Shown: positions 1 to 11,040 of the stretch, piece by piece
Layout of the letters: every line of letters begins with the position of its first letter
Numbering within the stretch: the first letter of the stretch is position 1
Assembly (NCBI GenBank): GCA_015680905.1
Contig: CM027378.1
Location: 11,885,001-11,949,000 of the forward strand
Origin: Coptis chinensis
Taxonomy: Eukaryota > Streptophyta > Magnoliopsida > Ranunculales > Ranunculaceae
Direction: 5' to 3'
DNA length: 64,000 nucleotides
Position numbers and translations under genes: made by a program
The notes under the pieces: generated by a model
Database searches by the model: none
Seen by the model: the letters and a program-made list of their open reading frames with translations, nothing else
What the model was told of the DNA's origin: nothing

Positions 1-442
1 ATGAAAGATGATAGATGAATTGATTTCGTGATTTGTACTAATCTCAGTCAGACGGATTTGTACTAACCCTTTTCATGCATGTTTGTTTGTTTGACTGGTT
101 TTTGATTTATCATCAATTGAAAGCTAGCTGTAGATTTAGCAACTCTCAATCAACTATTCCTTTGCATGTTGTACTAAGTACTGCATAGTGTCTTGTCTTT
201 ATCGTCCATTACTACTTTGTTGGATGTCAAATTATTGATCAACTTGATTGTAATATAGAAGCTTATTAATATGTTTGACACGACTGATAGATAATATGAT
301 ATAGCTATCATGGACTTATAGGCTAACGATTACTTGATTGAGATTTCCCTTTTATATATGTTCATCCTCGATTTCATTTATATAGCTACCATGGGATTAT
401 CGGTTCTTCCCAGTGTTGTATTTTACTGTTTCTAACATAGGT
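1..442. other. Unassigned AT-rich flank of MULE copy A
   Basis: No gene, RNA or repeat unit is recognisable here. Alignment by eye with the matching upstream region of MULE copy B (above 30350 on the - strand) holds only from about position 443 rightward. The terminal 34-bp array expected by comparison with copy B (30645-30740) is absent. Either copy A is truncated or rearranged at its PMD end, or its true end lies left of the window. Confidence 0.5.
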
Positions 443-500
443 GTAGATTTTATTAAACTTATTATAGTTACTAATACTTGTTTTATTTTTCTTTGTAGCG

Positions 501-2854
501 ATGGGTCCTCGATCAAAGAATGTGAAGAATGTAGCGAAAACTACATTCAAGGGTGTGAAGAAATTGTTTGGTAGCGGTTCCTCTAGTGGAGACGCAGTTG
601 GAAAAAATAGACAAAGGGCAGAGGGCTTAACAACATCAGTGCGTATAGGGGACCACAAAGAAAAAGAGGTTCCTGAAGTTGATTCATCGAGTGAAGATAG
701 TGTAGATAGTGATAACAATGTAGGTTTAGATGTAAATATGGACAAAGGAAAGAGTATAGTGGAAGAGGAGAGTGAGAAAAGTGAGGAGGGTGATGAGGAG
801 GGTGAGGAGGGGGATGAGCAGGATGATGATGTGAAAGAATATGTGGTAGAAGTCATACCACCAGTGGAAGAAGCACCTCTCGTATTGGATTTTGTAAGAA
901 AATCCAATGATAATTTGGAGTTTAAAAGAGGTGAGTATGGCGGTAGCCCGTATGAGTCAGAGTTGTTGTATGACTATGCGGTGTATGTCGCTCGCGATGT
1001 TTGGGAGAGAAGGGTATTATTTTGTTTTTCTGTAGTACTTTGATTTTCTTTTACAAAATCTTTTGTTTCTGCTCATACATATCTAATGCGTGCTTGGTTG
1101 TTTCAGGAGGATCGCTGAGCGTTGAAGTGTGTTTCGCACTTAGCGAAGTTCTCCCAATGGAATTTCAAGGATGAATTTCAAAGGTTTCCGAGATTTGCCT
1201 AACAGTTAAGAAAGACTGGGTTGTTTGATCTCGCAGTAACTTATCACGAGCATATGGATCCTCCATTGGTCTCTGCGTTTGTGGAGAGATGGCATCCGGA
1301 GACCAACACCTTCCATATGCCATTTGGGGAGATGATTGTGACTTTGGACGATGTTGTGCAAATCTGTGGAGTCACAGTTAGAGAAAGAGCGGTGCAAGGG
1401 AACAGTGAGTTGAACTTAGAAGAATCGATAAATCTCCTACATTGTGCTCTGGGTCTCCCTATTGATTTGATTAAGGCGGAGATGGAAGCTAGCAAGTTCA
1501 CTCCAAAAGTAAGGCTAGAATTCATCTGGAAGCATTTTGCTAACAAGGTTCATGATAGCCCCATATGTGATACTGCTGGGAAGGTAGTGGAGAAGGCCTC
1601 GAGTTTCTAGGAAGTCCAACGAGCTGTCAGAGCTTTTATCCTGTTTTTATTTGGATGTGCCGATTTTACTGACAAGTCTGGGACTGGAGTGCCTATTTTT
1701 TTATTTGAGGCTGTTGTTGAAATTCAGTGAGATAGGAGAGTATGCATGGGGTGCAGCAGTTTTGGCATTTTTGTATAGAGGTCTTGGGGCTGCCACATGT
1801 GCGAAGGTGAAAGGGGTTACAGGCTATATGGCTCTTCTACAGGTAAAACTTTAGTATTTTAAAGATTTTTTTTTTAATGTTAATTTTATTACTCTATCAA
1901 TATGTTAACTATTTGTGTATATCTAGGCGTGGATCTATGAGTATTTTCCGGTACTCAGAGGAGTCCCAAACATGGACTATAGCTTGTCTGAGCCGCGTGC
2001 TAATAGACACACAGTAGTCGCTCTACACTATTACGATACAACGCATGCAGTGCAGTATTATTGAGCGATACTGGATGATATGAATGATTTCAATGTAAGT
2101 ATTTAAGTTTAGTATTTAAGTTTGTTTATATATATATATATATATATATTAGTAATTGATCATTAGAGTTGTTAATGACACATTTGATTTTGTTTCAGGT
2201 TGATTGACATCCCTACTATAATGTCAGAGATATAAACCCGATCGATGACATTGCATTTTTTGAGGGATTGCTATGTTTTTTCAACATTGTCGAGATTTAC
2301 GTTGTCGCAAGAGTGGTGTGTTAGTTGGGTCATGTGCAGCTTATACCCGTAGATCCTCCAACACCAAATTGGAGAACAAGAACTGTGGCAGGACGCAGGT
2401 ATGAGGTGAATTGGACCAATATTGGGCCACTTTACTGGGAGTCATGGCAGAATCACGTGATCCAACCCTGCAATCGAGGACCTATCTCGTCTTATCCATG
2501 GAAGTGTCATCAAAACTACATGACTTGCTATGCGAGGAATTCTCACGTTCGATTGGTGAACCCTGAGCGTCTTCCTATTCATCCCTCCCTGGAGACACTG
2601 CCTAACTGTTCAACGATTGTAAGTATTGTAATTTTTAATTGAGTTTATCTAACTGTGATTTTTTGCATTCGATTGGTAACTTATCTTAATTTCCCTTTTT
2701 TCGACAGAACGACGTTATCGATGAAACTTGTCGTTTGCTAGAGAGAAGTCTTCAATTGGCTGGGAATAATATTCCAGAGGAAGCAAGGTCCTCCTTCGAA
2801 CGGGCGTACAACTTAACTAGGTGCAAGTACAGTGGTGGGCATTATAGTTCATGA
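501..2854 (+). pseudogene. Plant mobile domain (PMD) protein of MULE A, spliced gene with stops
   Basis: The PMD (a domain also found in MAIN and MAIN-like proteins) is a plant domain that is often carried by transposons. Exon 1 (501-1013) encodes a basic start (MGPRSKNVKNV) and a long Glu/Asp stretch. Consensus GT/AG sites suggest exons 1107-1842, 1927-2094, 2199-2618 and 2708-2854. The PMD core is in exon 2: VSAFVERWHPETNTFHMPFG followed by EMIVTLDDVVQICG. An intron acceptor (ttttctttgtag) sits just before the ATG, so a 5'-UTR intron is likely. In-frame stops occur in exon 2 (about 1117, 1200 and 1608) and in later exons, so no full protein is made. The gene is convergent with the transposase-OTU gene. 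Copy B (28080-30350) carries a parallel gene with the same exon layout. Family assignment is strong; the function within the transposon is unknown. Confidence 0.78.
2127..2149. repeat. (TA)n microsatellite in PMD intron
   Basis: An alternating TA run lies in the third predicted intron of the PMD gene. Copy B has a shorter TA run in the matching intron (about 28860-28877). Confidence 0.7.
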
Positions 2855-3114
2855 TTTGGTTCAGTTTAGGGTTTGTAACTTTGTTAACTTTGTAATTTGT
2901 AACTTTGGAACGAATGGATGGATTATTTGATTTTGAATGAATGATGGATGTTTGGAATTTGTTGTTATTTGATTTTGAATGAATGATGGATGTTTGTGTT
3001 TGTTGTTAAGTGGAATTTGTTGTTATTTGATGTTAAGTGGAATTTGATGTTAGTCTGTATGAATATGAAAGTTTTGTAAAAACGAAATGAACTTTTAAAT
3101 TTTTTTTGTCCAAA
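2855..3114. other. PMD 3' flank, short direct repeats
   Basis: AT-rich sequence after the PMD stop codon. It contains imperfect direct repeats of tgaatgatggatgtttg and of aagtggaatttg(t/a)tgtta. No coding potential is seen. Confidence 0.45.
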
Positions 3115-3345
3115 CTACCCAGCCACATCGTTTGGTATAAAGGTCAAACGACTGCTTCAGATCGTTTGTCCTTTATACTGAACGACCGCGTCAAATCGTT
3201 TGGCTTAATACTCAAACGACCTAGCCACATCGTTTGGTATAAAGGCCAAACAACCGCTTCAGATCGTTTGCATTAAAGCTCAAATGACCCAGCCACATCG
3301 TTTGGTATAAAGGCCAAACGACTTGACCATGTCGTTTCAGGGTAA
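3115..3345. repeat. 34-bp tandem array, internal, between PMD and OTU genes
   Basis: Seven (a)tcgttt motifs recur at exactly 34-bp steps: 3127, 3161, 3195, 3229, 3263, 3297 and, for the last tcg, 3332. Each is paired with a caaacgac half-site in inverted orientation, so every unit can fold. Arrays with the same half-sites and period but different spacer text occur at 21590-21745 and 23360-23790 in copy A and at three places in copy B. Copy B lost this internal array in its deletion. Confidence 0.88.
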
Positions 3346-3690
3346 AATCAAATCAAATTAAATTACACTTATTCCAAATTACATCAAAATATCATATTGA
3401 CAACATATGAACATTATTTCCAAATCACTCGATTACCGTCCGAATCAACTTAGTCGATCACTCGATTTCCAAATCAAATCAAATAAAAGTCCTAACATTA
3501 TTTCCAAATAACACAAAAATCAAATCAAATTACACTTGTTTCAAATTACATCAAAATATCATATCGACAACATACAAACAACTTAGTCGATAACATGTAC
3601 TGTTTGGTCTTCAACGGGCTCGTTTTCCCATATTAGATTGGGAATGTTCAATACCATAAATTACAATTGCCTTGCTGTCAATGCCAAATT
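3346..3690. other. Intergenic part of MULE A
   Basis: AT-rich, with a loose direct repeat (ccaaatcaaatcaaat / caaattacatcaaaatatcatat). It lies between the array and the 3' end of the OTU frame. I see no gene. Confidence 0.45.
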
Positions 3691-4248
3691 CTAACTTTTA
3701 GCAATATCATATCGAGCTCTAAGCCATTGGCACATTACTGGAGGAATCGGACAATCTTCAACAAGTTCAACATTGACAAAATGATTTCCACCAACATGTG
3801 CGCTACCCAACACTTTTTTCACTCTCTCAGGATTTGTTTGGGTTCTCAGCGGCATGATAAGGAAGCACTGACGAGCTCCTAAATACAGGAGGATAACATT
3901 AAATCTTGAAGCAAATAGGTATCCAACAAAGGGCATGCTCATCCACTTATTTAAGGGTGCATAACCTTCTTCATGTAGGATTTCCTTCATCGCATAAAAA
4001 ACCTCACTTTGATTGTACAAAGTACAATAAAAGGGGAGGTTGTCAGTAAGCTTTTCGTACAAGTCCTTTCTCATCTGCGACCATTCTTCTTGACTTCTTC
4101 CTAATGCAATGCAGAAAGCTCTATAATCGCAGTTGCCATCGCCAACAGGGTCATGGACTCTAACAATATATTTATGCATTTCTTCAGGAATATCCAACCC
4201 GTAATCCTTAGGACCCCTCGTCTTTCCAAAGTCTAACCCATCTCTCAT
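3691..4248 (-). CDS. OTU-like cysteine protease domain of MULE A
   Basis: OTU proteases remove ubiquitin or ubiquitin-like proteins. The 185-residue open frame has the OTU catalytic box DGNCDYRA with the nucleophile at Cys40 (Asp37-Gly-Asn-Cys). The catalytic His lies in GGNHFVNVEL (His156). Between them are KWMSMPFVGYLFASRFNVIL and other features typical of transposon-borne OTU domains. The frame has no internal stop, unlike its neighbours. Upstream in the same frame, an in-frame TGA (about 4254) separates it from a Lys/Thr/Pro-rich linker that continues toward the transposase C-terminus. I infer that it was once the C-terminal domain of a transposase-OTU fusion. The ATG at 4248 may simply be the first Met after the stop. 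Copy B lacks this domain entirely. Confidence 0.8.
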   Translation of the reverse strand: MRDGLDFGKTRGPKDYGLDIPEEMHKYIVRVHDPVGDGNCDYRAFCIALGRSQEEWSQMRKDLYEKLTDNLPFYCTLYNQSEVFYAMKEILHEEGYAPLNKWMSMPFVGYLFASRFNVILLYLGARQCFLIMPLRTQTNPERVKKVLGSAHVGGNHFVNVELVEDCPIPPVMCQWLRARYDIAKS

Positions 4249-4251
4249 ATT

Positions 4252-4666
4252 TCATGGTGTGGCTATTTTTGGAGAAGGCTTATTTCTTGGTGTGGTTGTT
4301 TTCGGTGTTTTTGGAGAAGACTTATTTCTTGGTATGGTTGTTTTTGGTGTTTTTAGAGAAGCCTTATTTGTTGGTGTGGTGTGGGTGTTTTGGGTTGGTA
4401 TTTTGGAGAAGGCTTTTTTCTTGGTGTGGTGTGAGTTTTTTGGGTGGGCGTAGTGTTCGGTTGTAACGAGACCCACTCCTCATGGTCACGTTGAGAATGT
4501 TCAAAATGAGATAGATCTCGCTTTGAAGAGTTCTCATCTCCGTTGGAAGCTTTCTGCTGTAGCTACCTTTCGGCCAACCTTTGGTTTTTGCTTCCTCACG
4601 AGGCGGTACTAGCCATGTACTTTATGGTATGGCAATCTCCATAAGCTTCCTAATCATAGCCCTCTA
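4252..4666 (-). pseudogene. Transposase C-terminal tail and K/T/P-rich linker of MULE A
   Basis: This is the 3' continuation of the transposase frame beyond the Athila-1 insertion. Just left of 4666, reading leftward, the - strand matches copy B (28000-28060) over the RKLMEI segment. Then follow PPREEAKTKGWPKGSYSRKL, a basic tail like those that end MULE transposases, and a repetitive linker (PKTPKTTIPRNK / PKTPKTTTPRNK). The frame shifts within the linker and meets a stop before the OTU domain. The + strand of the linker shows apparent hydrophobic repeats that are only the antisense of it. Confidence 0.7.
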
Positions 4667-4671
4667 CTCTT
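4667..4671. repeat. Target-site duplication CTCTT (left) of Athila-1
   Basis: Five bases directly before the LTR terminus TGATAA. The same five bases follow the right LTR at 19628-19632. Confidence 0.9.
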
Positions 4672-6154
4672 TGATAAAAGCCCAAAACTGTAGTTTTAAC
4701 CCCTTAACAATCGTACTTTTAGACCAATTATGTGAATAATAAGTAAGAGTTATCACCGATTCACGTGTTTTATGCATTCTGAGGGCTTCAAAGTCCATTA
4801 TGTGCAGAAATGTGCCACTTTAGCGAGATAAAGGAGCAAAGGTCGGTTGCTAAGGAGTTCTATGAATAAAAGCCAATTTTCAAGAAAACAAAGCCTCTGT
4901 AAAGCTCGGTCAAAAGATGAAAAGTCAAAGTCCACGCGCGTAAATTACACAAAAGTCGGAAACTTCCAAGACCATATCTTTGGACTCAGACCTCGGAATT
5001 GGGACTACCTTACGTCAAAACGACCGGCTCGGAAAGAGCTTTCCAATGGTCTAAGCCTTGACCCAATAAGAGGAGTAAAAGTAGACGAAAAGTTTGTCAA
5101 AGACAACTCTAGCTGAAAAGGCTTTTTTGGACTGAAAGAATTGGGTTTTGGGCCTGATTTTTCAGCCCACAACATGGCTCCAAGCCCATGCACGATTTTT
5201 GGATCTGAAGCATATAAAAACAAAAGTTTAGCTCTTTGTTAATGGTAGCTAATTAGACCTAAAATATAGATAATTCTAGATCTAGTTTTAATTGTTTTTA
5301 ATTAAGTTTAGTTTCATTTTCATTCCTGGTTTTAGATTAAACCTCGAAAATATTGTTATTGCTTGATTAGATAAATAAAATAATAGATTCTTGTTCATTT
5401 TGATTTTTGTCATTTACAATTGTTTAGATCTAAATTCCTTTATTACTTGTTATTCATTTCCTATTTATTACCTGAGATTTCAATTATTGTTTAGTAAAAT
5501 TGCATAAGATAGAAGTTTAATATGATGTCTAATTTTAATTCAATAGAAAATGATAGTAGTATGACTCAAGGCTAAACCTCCATTAGAGGGGGTTGAAGAA
5601 GCCTTGATGAAGCTTGATCCCTGTTAACTTAGAAATTGTCGTGAGAGATTATTCCACTCTAGAAGATCGTTGATTCACCATGAGAATGGGTGAACGACCT
5701 CACATGCTAGTTATTGATTGGTAGAGATGCCATGTATAATTAGGGATTATAATTACTATTTCGATATGCGAAGCATTCAATTTGGATCACAACGAGTCTT
5801 TGTTAGTTGATTAAGTTGAGTTAAGGTGGATTCAATTCCCTTTAATTCTTTATCTAGATTTAAACCCTTAGCATTCTATCATTTCCTTATTCGTAACTTG
5901 TTAATTGAATTCACCTCGTAGTATAGAATTCCCCTCGTAAATCTTTCATTAGACTTTGGACTGATTAGTTGACACGAAACCATCACATGCTAAAGAACTA
6001 GGAGTGAAACGAATAATTTACTCCCCTATATCTCAATAGGATTGAGAGTAAAAATATCTTTGATAAATCTAGTAACAAAGGAGTTTTAGTTTTACTTTCG
6101 TTTAGAGTTTCAACGCTTTATTCATTAGTAGAATTATTTAATTTACGATTATCA
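4672..6154 (+). repeat. Athila-1 5' LTR
   Basis: Length 1483 bp. It starts TGATAAAAGCCC and ends GATTATCA. It is colinear with the 3' LTR (18141-19627) and with both Athila-2 LTRs, with scattered substitutions and small indels. A TATA box lies at 5212-5220. Confidence 0.93.
5212..5220 (+). promoter_or_regulatory. LTR TATA box of Athila-1
   Basis: The sequence gcatataaaaac is conserved at the same place in all four Athila LTRs in the window. It is the likely core promoter; transcription would start about 30 bp downstream. Confidence 0.55.
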
Positions 6155-6156
6155 AA

Positions 6157-6170
6157 TGACACCGCTGCCA
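6157..6170 (+). other. Athila-1 primer binding site (decayed)
   Basis: The sequence TGACACCGCTGCCA begins two bases after the LTR end. The Athila-2 copy reads TGGCGCCGCTGCCA, which nearly complements the 3' end of plant tRNA-Asp, the primer usual for Athila elements. Copy 1 differs from copy 2 by two G-to-A changes. Confidence 0.7.
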
Positions 6171-6748
6171 TCTTAGTTCCCTTTAGCATTGGTTTCATAG
6201 TATAATTAGTCATTTTTAAGTCCCATTAAACTCACCCACCCTTGTTTGATTCATAATGTGGTTGTCCGTTTCAGCACTTAAATTTTCCTCGCGAAAATAC
6301 ACGGAGCACACCTGCGCCCAAATAGAGCGCTACCTACGCTCAAACGCCTGGAAATTCATTTTTGTACGGAGCGCACCTACACCCAAACAGAGCGCCACCT
6401 GTGCTCAAACACTGGACATCGGACAAGTCCCGAAGCGCACTCAAGGCTTCAAAAACGAGCCACCACAAAATACCTAGAACTCCGAGTTGTCCTGAGCGCA
6501 CCTGCGCCCTCTGCTGAAATTGCCCGATTTCCTCAGGTTTGTTTCAATCTTTCCATTTCTTCAAGTTTTCAGTGTTCTACCTTGTTATACACACTGAGCA
6601 CGCGTAAGCAAGACGTTATTCGTAAGCGAAGCAAGGAAGCATTCAGGTACTCCTTTCTTCCACACCTCGCATCTCCAGTTAGAGGTTTATACTAGTATAT
6701 CAAGATTGTTTGGAGTGTTGTCGTGTTTAGACTTACCCTTGCATGAGA
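6171..6748 (+). other. Athila-1 leader with GCGC-rich repeats
   Basis: Untranslated leader between PBS and gag. From about 6300 to 6520 it holds repeated variants of gagcgcacctgcgccc and gagcgc(c/t)acct. The same motif family recurs in the leader of the second downstream reading frame (15150-15300) and in the Athila-2 leader (about 54410-54600). Confidence 0.6.
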
Positions 6749-8182
6749 ATGAGGTCTGGTCAGAGAAAAACACCTAACGTAATTAACCGTCAACGTTAAC
6801 AAACACGTCTATCTAGTATACCAATCACTACACCTCTAGCTACTATTCCACACACCACACCTGACATAATGGCTGAAGAAAGAGAGACTCCTCTCTCCGA
6901 CTTTTACAAAGCCTTGAGTGATAGCCCTAAATCTTGCATCATTCTAGCAGACCCAGTGGGGGATTTTCAAATCCCCCAAAACATATTTAATTTGTTACCC
7001 GTTTTTCATGATTTAGACCATGAAAAACCTTATCGGCTTTATCGTAGGATTGAACAAGTCCTTACAACATTCCACCATCCCTACGGTTAGTGCGGAACAA
7101 ATTAAACCCGGGTATTTCCCTTCACCTTAGCCGATAAAGGCGGCGTCTTGGTTAACTGCCCCAAGCCTAATTCTGTGGGACTCGTGGGCTAAACTTGTTC
7201 AAATTGTTTATGGAACATTTTACCCACCCCTAAAGACGGATGAGATGCTTTCCAAGATTCATTTGTTTCGACAAAATCCTCATGAATCATTTTCAGAGGC
7301 TTGGAATCGTTTCACCGATCTCCTTATAGAATGTCCACATCATAACCTAGCGAAAGATACGTTAGTTCATGCCTTTTTCAAAGGACTTCTACATCACCAT
7401 AAAGAAGTCCTTGACATAATGAATAGGGGTAGTTTCCTAAGTAAAGGAGCCTCGGAGGCTTACAAATTTTTAGAGAAGATCAAACTAAAGCGCCAAATAA
7501 TAATTGGGGTAGTGATGACATCCCCCGCTCTGCTAGTTCTTCTTCAACAGTTAAGGCCACCGGTATGTTTGAGATGAAACCCGATCCAGAACTTAAAATT
7601 TTAATCGAATCTCTAACTAAAAAGGTAGAGGCTATTTCTGTTCAACAAAAGCCTATCCCCGTCATGAATGTCAACTCCAACCCATGTAATTTCTGTTTGA
7701 GTCATGAGCACCCTGACTCCTATTGTCCTCTCGCCTATGAACAACAACAATCAGAGCAAGATAATGTTTGCTCCATTAATAGCTATCCTATTCCTAATGC
7801 CCCATGGAGACAAAATCCCAACTTCAGTTGGCGAAACAATCAACAAGTTACACCTCCAGCATTTAAAAATCAAAATGTTAGGCAAGCAAACAATTATAAC
7901 CAAGCACCACCTAGGCAAGGACAAGGACAAGGTCAGGGGAATTATAATAATTATAACAACCAAGCGCAACCACAAAGTCAGGGTAATTATAGTAGTTATA
8001 ATACCAATAGAGGTATCGTTCCGGTTAACAATAATAACTATCACAACCCGCCCATAAATGATCAACGTGAGATAGTTCCAGTCGCACCACCTGTGACTAC
8101 TACACCTACACAACCGGATCGTATCGACACCTTTCTACAGGTTACCCAACAACTTTTCCAATCAATGACTCAATCGAACTAA
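6749..8182 (+). pseudogene. gag: Athila-1 gag
   Basis: Gag forms the virus-like particle in the cytoplasm and binds element RNA. The start at 6749 (MRSGQRKTPNVINRQR) is chosen because Athila-2 opens its gag at the same place. A CAA-to-TAA stop lies near 6798, and frameshifts lie near 7085-7245 and 7500-7565. Recognisable blocks are MAEERETPLSDFYKALSDSP, the retrotransposon gag core around FRQNPHESFSEAWNRFTDLL and ECPHHNLAKDTL, and a zinc knuckle CNFCLSHEHPDSYC (CX2CX4HX4C) at about 7687-7728. An Asn/Gln-rich tail follows, with YNNYNNQ-like repeats. The fold is clear, but the gene cannot encode one protein. Confidence 0.85.
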
Positions 8183-9240
8183 CAGATCTTACAATCCATA
8201 AATCAGGGCATACAACAGTTAGCCTAGGAGAAAGCCCAACCAAAAGGCGTGTTTCCAGGCCAAGCGATATCAAACCCTAAAACAGCAAACACAGCCTTTG
8301 AGGTAAATGGTAATACTAGTACAGAAACTACAACCGTAGGTGAGCTAAATGTCATCACCACTCTCCGTTCTGGTCAAGTGGTTGATAACAAAGTAACTAT
8401 GCCTATAGTTACCCCACCAGTAGTCCTTACACCGGATATCAAACTAGATACCGAAATAGAAACTGAAGAGCCTACCACTATAGAGGTACCACTTAAACCA
8501 CAACCTAAGAAACAGATACCCAAGGTTAGACATCCAGTTGAGCCATACGCTAAATATAGAGCGAAACCACCATTTCCCCAGAAATTAGCCATGCTAACCA
8601 GGGATACAAACTTTGAGGAGATTAGGAACGTTTTCAAAAATCTAATGATAAACCTTCCTTTTCGCTATTAAAAGCTACCTAACCATGCTAAGTTTCTTAA
8701 GGAGTTGTGCACTACTAGGCGTAAGACCAACATACCTAAAGACGCTTTCTAACCCAGCGGTTCCCAACTTTAACGAAAAATAATGGAATTGTTAAGTACA
8801 AGGACCTTGGTCGCCCCTCTCAGTAAAATGTACCTTAGGAGAATCCCACACGGCGACGCTCTATTAGACTTGGGGCGAGTGTTAACTTACTCCCATTTTA
8901 TTTGTATAAACAAATAGGTCTACGGAAATGCAACCTACAAAAAATGGCGTTGCGGTTAAGCGGACCAGTCTATAAAAGTATCCTAAGGGTATAGTGGAAA
9001 ACGTGTTTGTTAAGGTTCAGGATTTCTATTATCCTGTAGATTTTGTTATCCTCGATACAGAAGTCGCTAAAGACTCTGTACCGATCATCTTAGGGCGTCC
9101 CTTCTTAGCAACTGCCAACGCACTTATAAATTGTCGCGATGGTAAGATGTCCTTATCTTTTGGCCTTCTTTCTGTTGAGGTAAATGTTTTTAAAATGATG
9201 AAATAGTTACCAAAATCGTGTATAGATGGGGAGGTTAGCA
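8183..9240 (+). pseudogene. Athila-1 protease region
   Basis: Aspartic protease segment that would cut the polyprotein. An N-terminal spacer (PKVRHPVEPYAKYRAKPPFP, about 8520-8580) is followed by a broken active-site region near 8860 (LLDLG) and the conserved C-terminal part FVILDTEVAKDSVPIILGRP (about 9040-9100). Frameshifts lie around 8670-8990. The block ends with a TAG just before the ATG at 9240. Confidence 0.75.
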
Positions 9241-11040
9241 TGATCGAGATCTTAGCTCAAGATTATTTTAACAACACGTTGCCCGAAAACCATATGTATA
9301 AATTCCTTTCTTTTGGAACTTCAGATTTTGTAAATGACTCCTACTTAGAGGAAGTCAACACCATCCTTGAGTCCACACCAATTGTAGACCCTTCGGTTGC
9401 TCCATATACTAAGTATGAAGACTTGCTACCTAAGCTAGTATTCATTACGCAAGATGAGGACCCTGACGAAACATCTATTGACATTCCTTCCACCGCGGTG
9501 TTTAAACCTCATCCCCTGGAGTTAAAATATATTCAACTTGATCCGGATGGTAGTCATCCGGTAATTATATCTTCTCTGTTATCTAAGAATGAAGATACAC
9601 GTTTAATCAGGGTGATTAGGGAACATCGGTCTGCGATTGGTTGGTCCATAGCCGACATTAAGGGAAGTGACCCTAATGTTTGCACTCATCGTATCCATTT
9701 GGAGGATAACGCGAAGACTTCTCGCGAACCTCGGTAAAGCTTGAACCCCGCCATGAAAGAGGTGGTTAGGGAAGAAGTCTTACGATTACTTTCGATCGCG
9801 GTATCATATACCCATCTCCGATGGCGAATGGGTAAGTCCCATTCATGTAGTTCCTAATAAATCGGGGAGTTACCATGGTGCGTAATGCTAAGGGGTGACT
9901 ATGTTTTCACACAAGGTCCTATGAAATGGAGAATCAGTATTGATTCTGACGCGTTTAAACGCTATGACACGAAAGGATCACTTTCCCTTTACCTTTTATA
10001 GATCGATGCTTTCGAACGTCTAGCTGGTCATGCTTTTTATTGTTTTCTGGATGGCTACTCTGGCTATTTTCAGATTATTATTGATATTGATGACCAAGAA
10101 AAGACTACCTTCACATGTCCCTTTGGAACGTATGCCTATAAACGAATGCCTTTTGGCCTTTGTAATACTCCTGGTACCTTCCAGCGGTGTATGCTTCATA
10201 TATTTAGTGACATGGTAGAGCGCTTTATGGAAGTTTTCATGGATGATTTTTCTATCTATGGAGACTCCTTCACCGATTGCGTGTCAAACCTGTCTAAGGT
10301 TTTGACACGGTGTGAAGAAAAGAGCCTCGTTTTAAATTGGGAAAAGTGTCATTTCATGGTGAAAAAGGGCATAGTATTAGGTCACATTGTATCTAGTGAT
10401 GGCATCGAAGTAGATAAGGCCAAACTAGATAAGATAGCGACTCTACCTATACCACGGACTGTCCGTGATATTAGAGGCTTTCTAGGCCATGCAAGTTTTT
10501 ATAGGCGCTTTATTAAAGATTTCTCTAAAATAGCTAGGCCTTTAACTAATCTGCTTTTATAGGATGCCATCTTTGATTTTAATTTTAACTGTAAGCAGGC
10601 TTTTGAAACTTTAAAAGCCACTGTTATACAACCTCCCGATTGGTCTAAACCTTTCGAACTCATGTGTGATGCTAGTGATTATACAGTTGGTGTTGTCTTG
10701 GGACAGAAACTAGATAATAAGTCCACTGTTATTTATTATGCTAGTAAAACCTTAAACGATGCTTAATGGAATTATACAACTACTGAAAAAGAATTCTTAC
10801 CTGTCATTTATGCTTTAGATAAGTTTCGTCCTTATTTGGTTGGTTCTAAAACTTTAGTTTACACGGACCATGCATCCCTTAGGTACCTTCTTGCAAAGAA
10901 GGATGCTAAACAGAGATTAATCCGATGGATTCTTCTCCGCAAGAGTTCACATTAGAAATAAAGGACAAAAAGAGGGGTCGAAAACGTGTTTGCCGACCAC
11001 TTATCTAGACTTCAAAACGGCGATGATAGTGATTAAGTCC
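9240..11040 (+). pseudogene. Athila-1 reverse transcriptase and RNase H
   Basis: The open segment 9240-9737 is the PR-RT linker and the start of RT (VCTHRIHLEDNAKTSREP). Several frameshifts lie between 9737 and 10030. The palm then continues with [12 protein letters not shown] (first catalytic Asp), [29 protein letters not shown] (DD pair) and [24 protein letters not shown] ends the segment at 10560-10562. RNase H follows: [48 protein letters not shown] and [19 protein letters not shown] stop inside it (about 10765) and frameshifts after 10930 disable it. A short deletion has removed part of the segment near 10620 that Athila-2 retains. Confidence 0.88.

Noticed and set aside
4254..4466. Hydrophobic repeat ORFs on + (VWLFLEKAYFLVWLF type)
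   Set aside because: They are the antisense of the Lys/Thr/Pro linker between transposase and OTU. There is no start context or independent conservation.
7704..8113. Overlapping ORFs on both strands over the gag Asn/Gln tail
   Set aside because: Shadows of the gag frame 7565-8182; composition follows the repeat codons.
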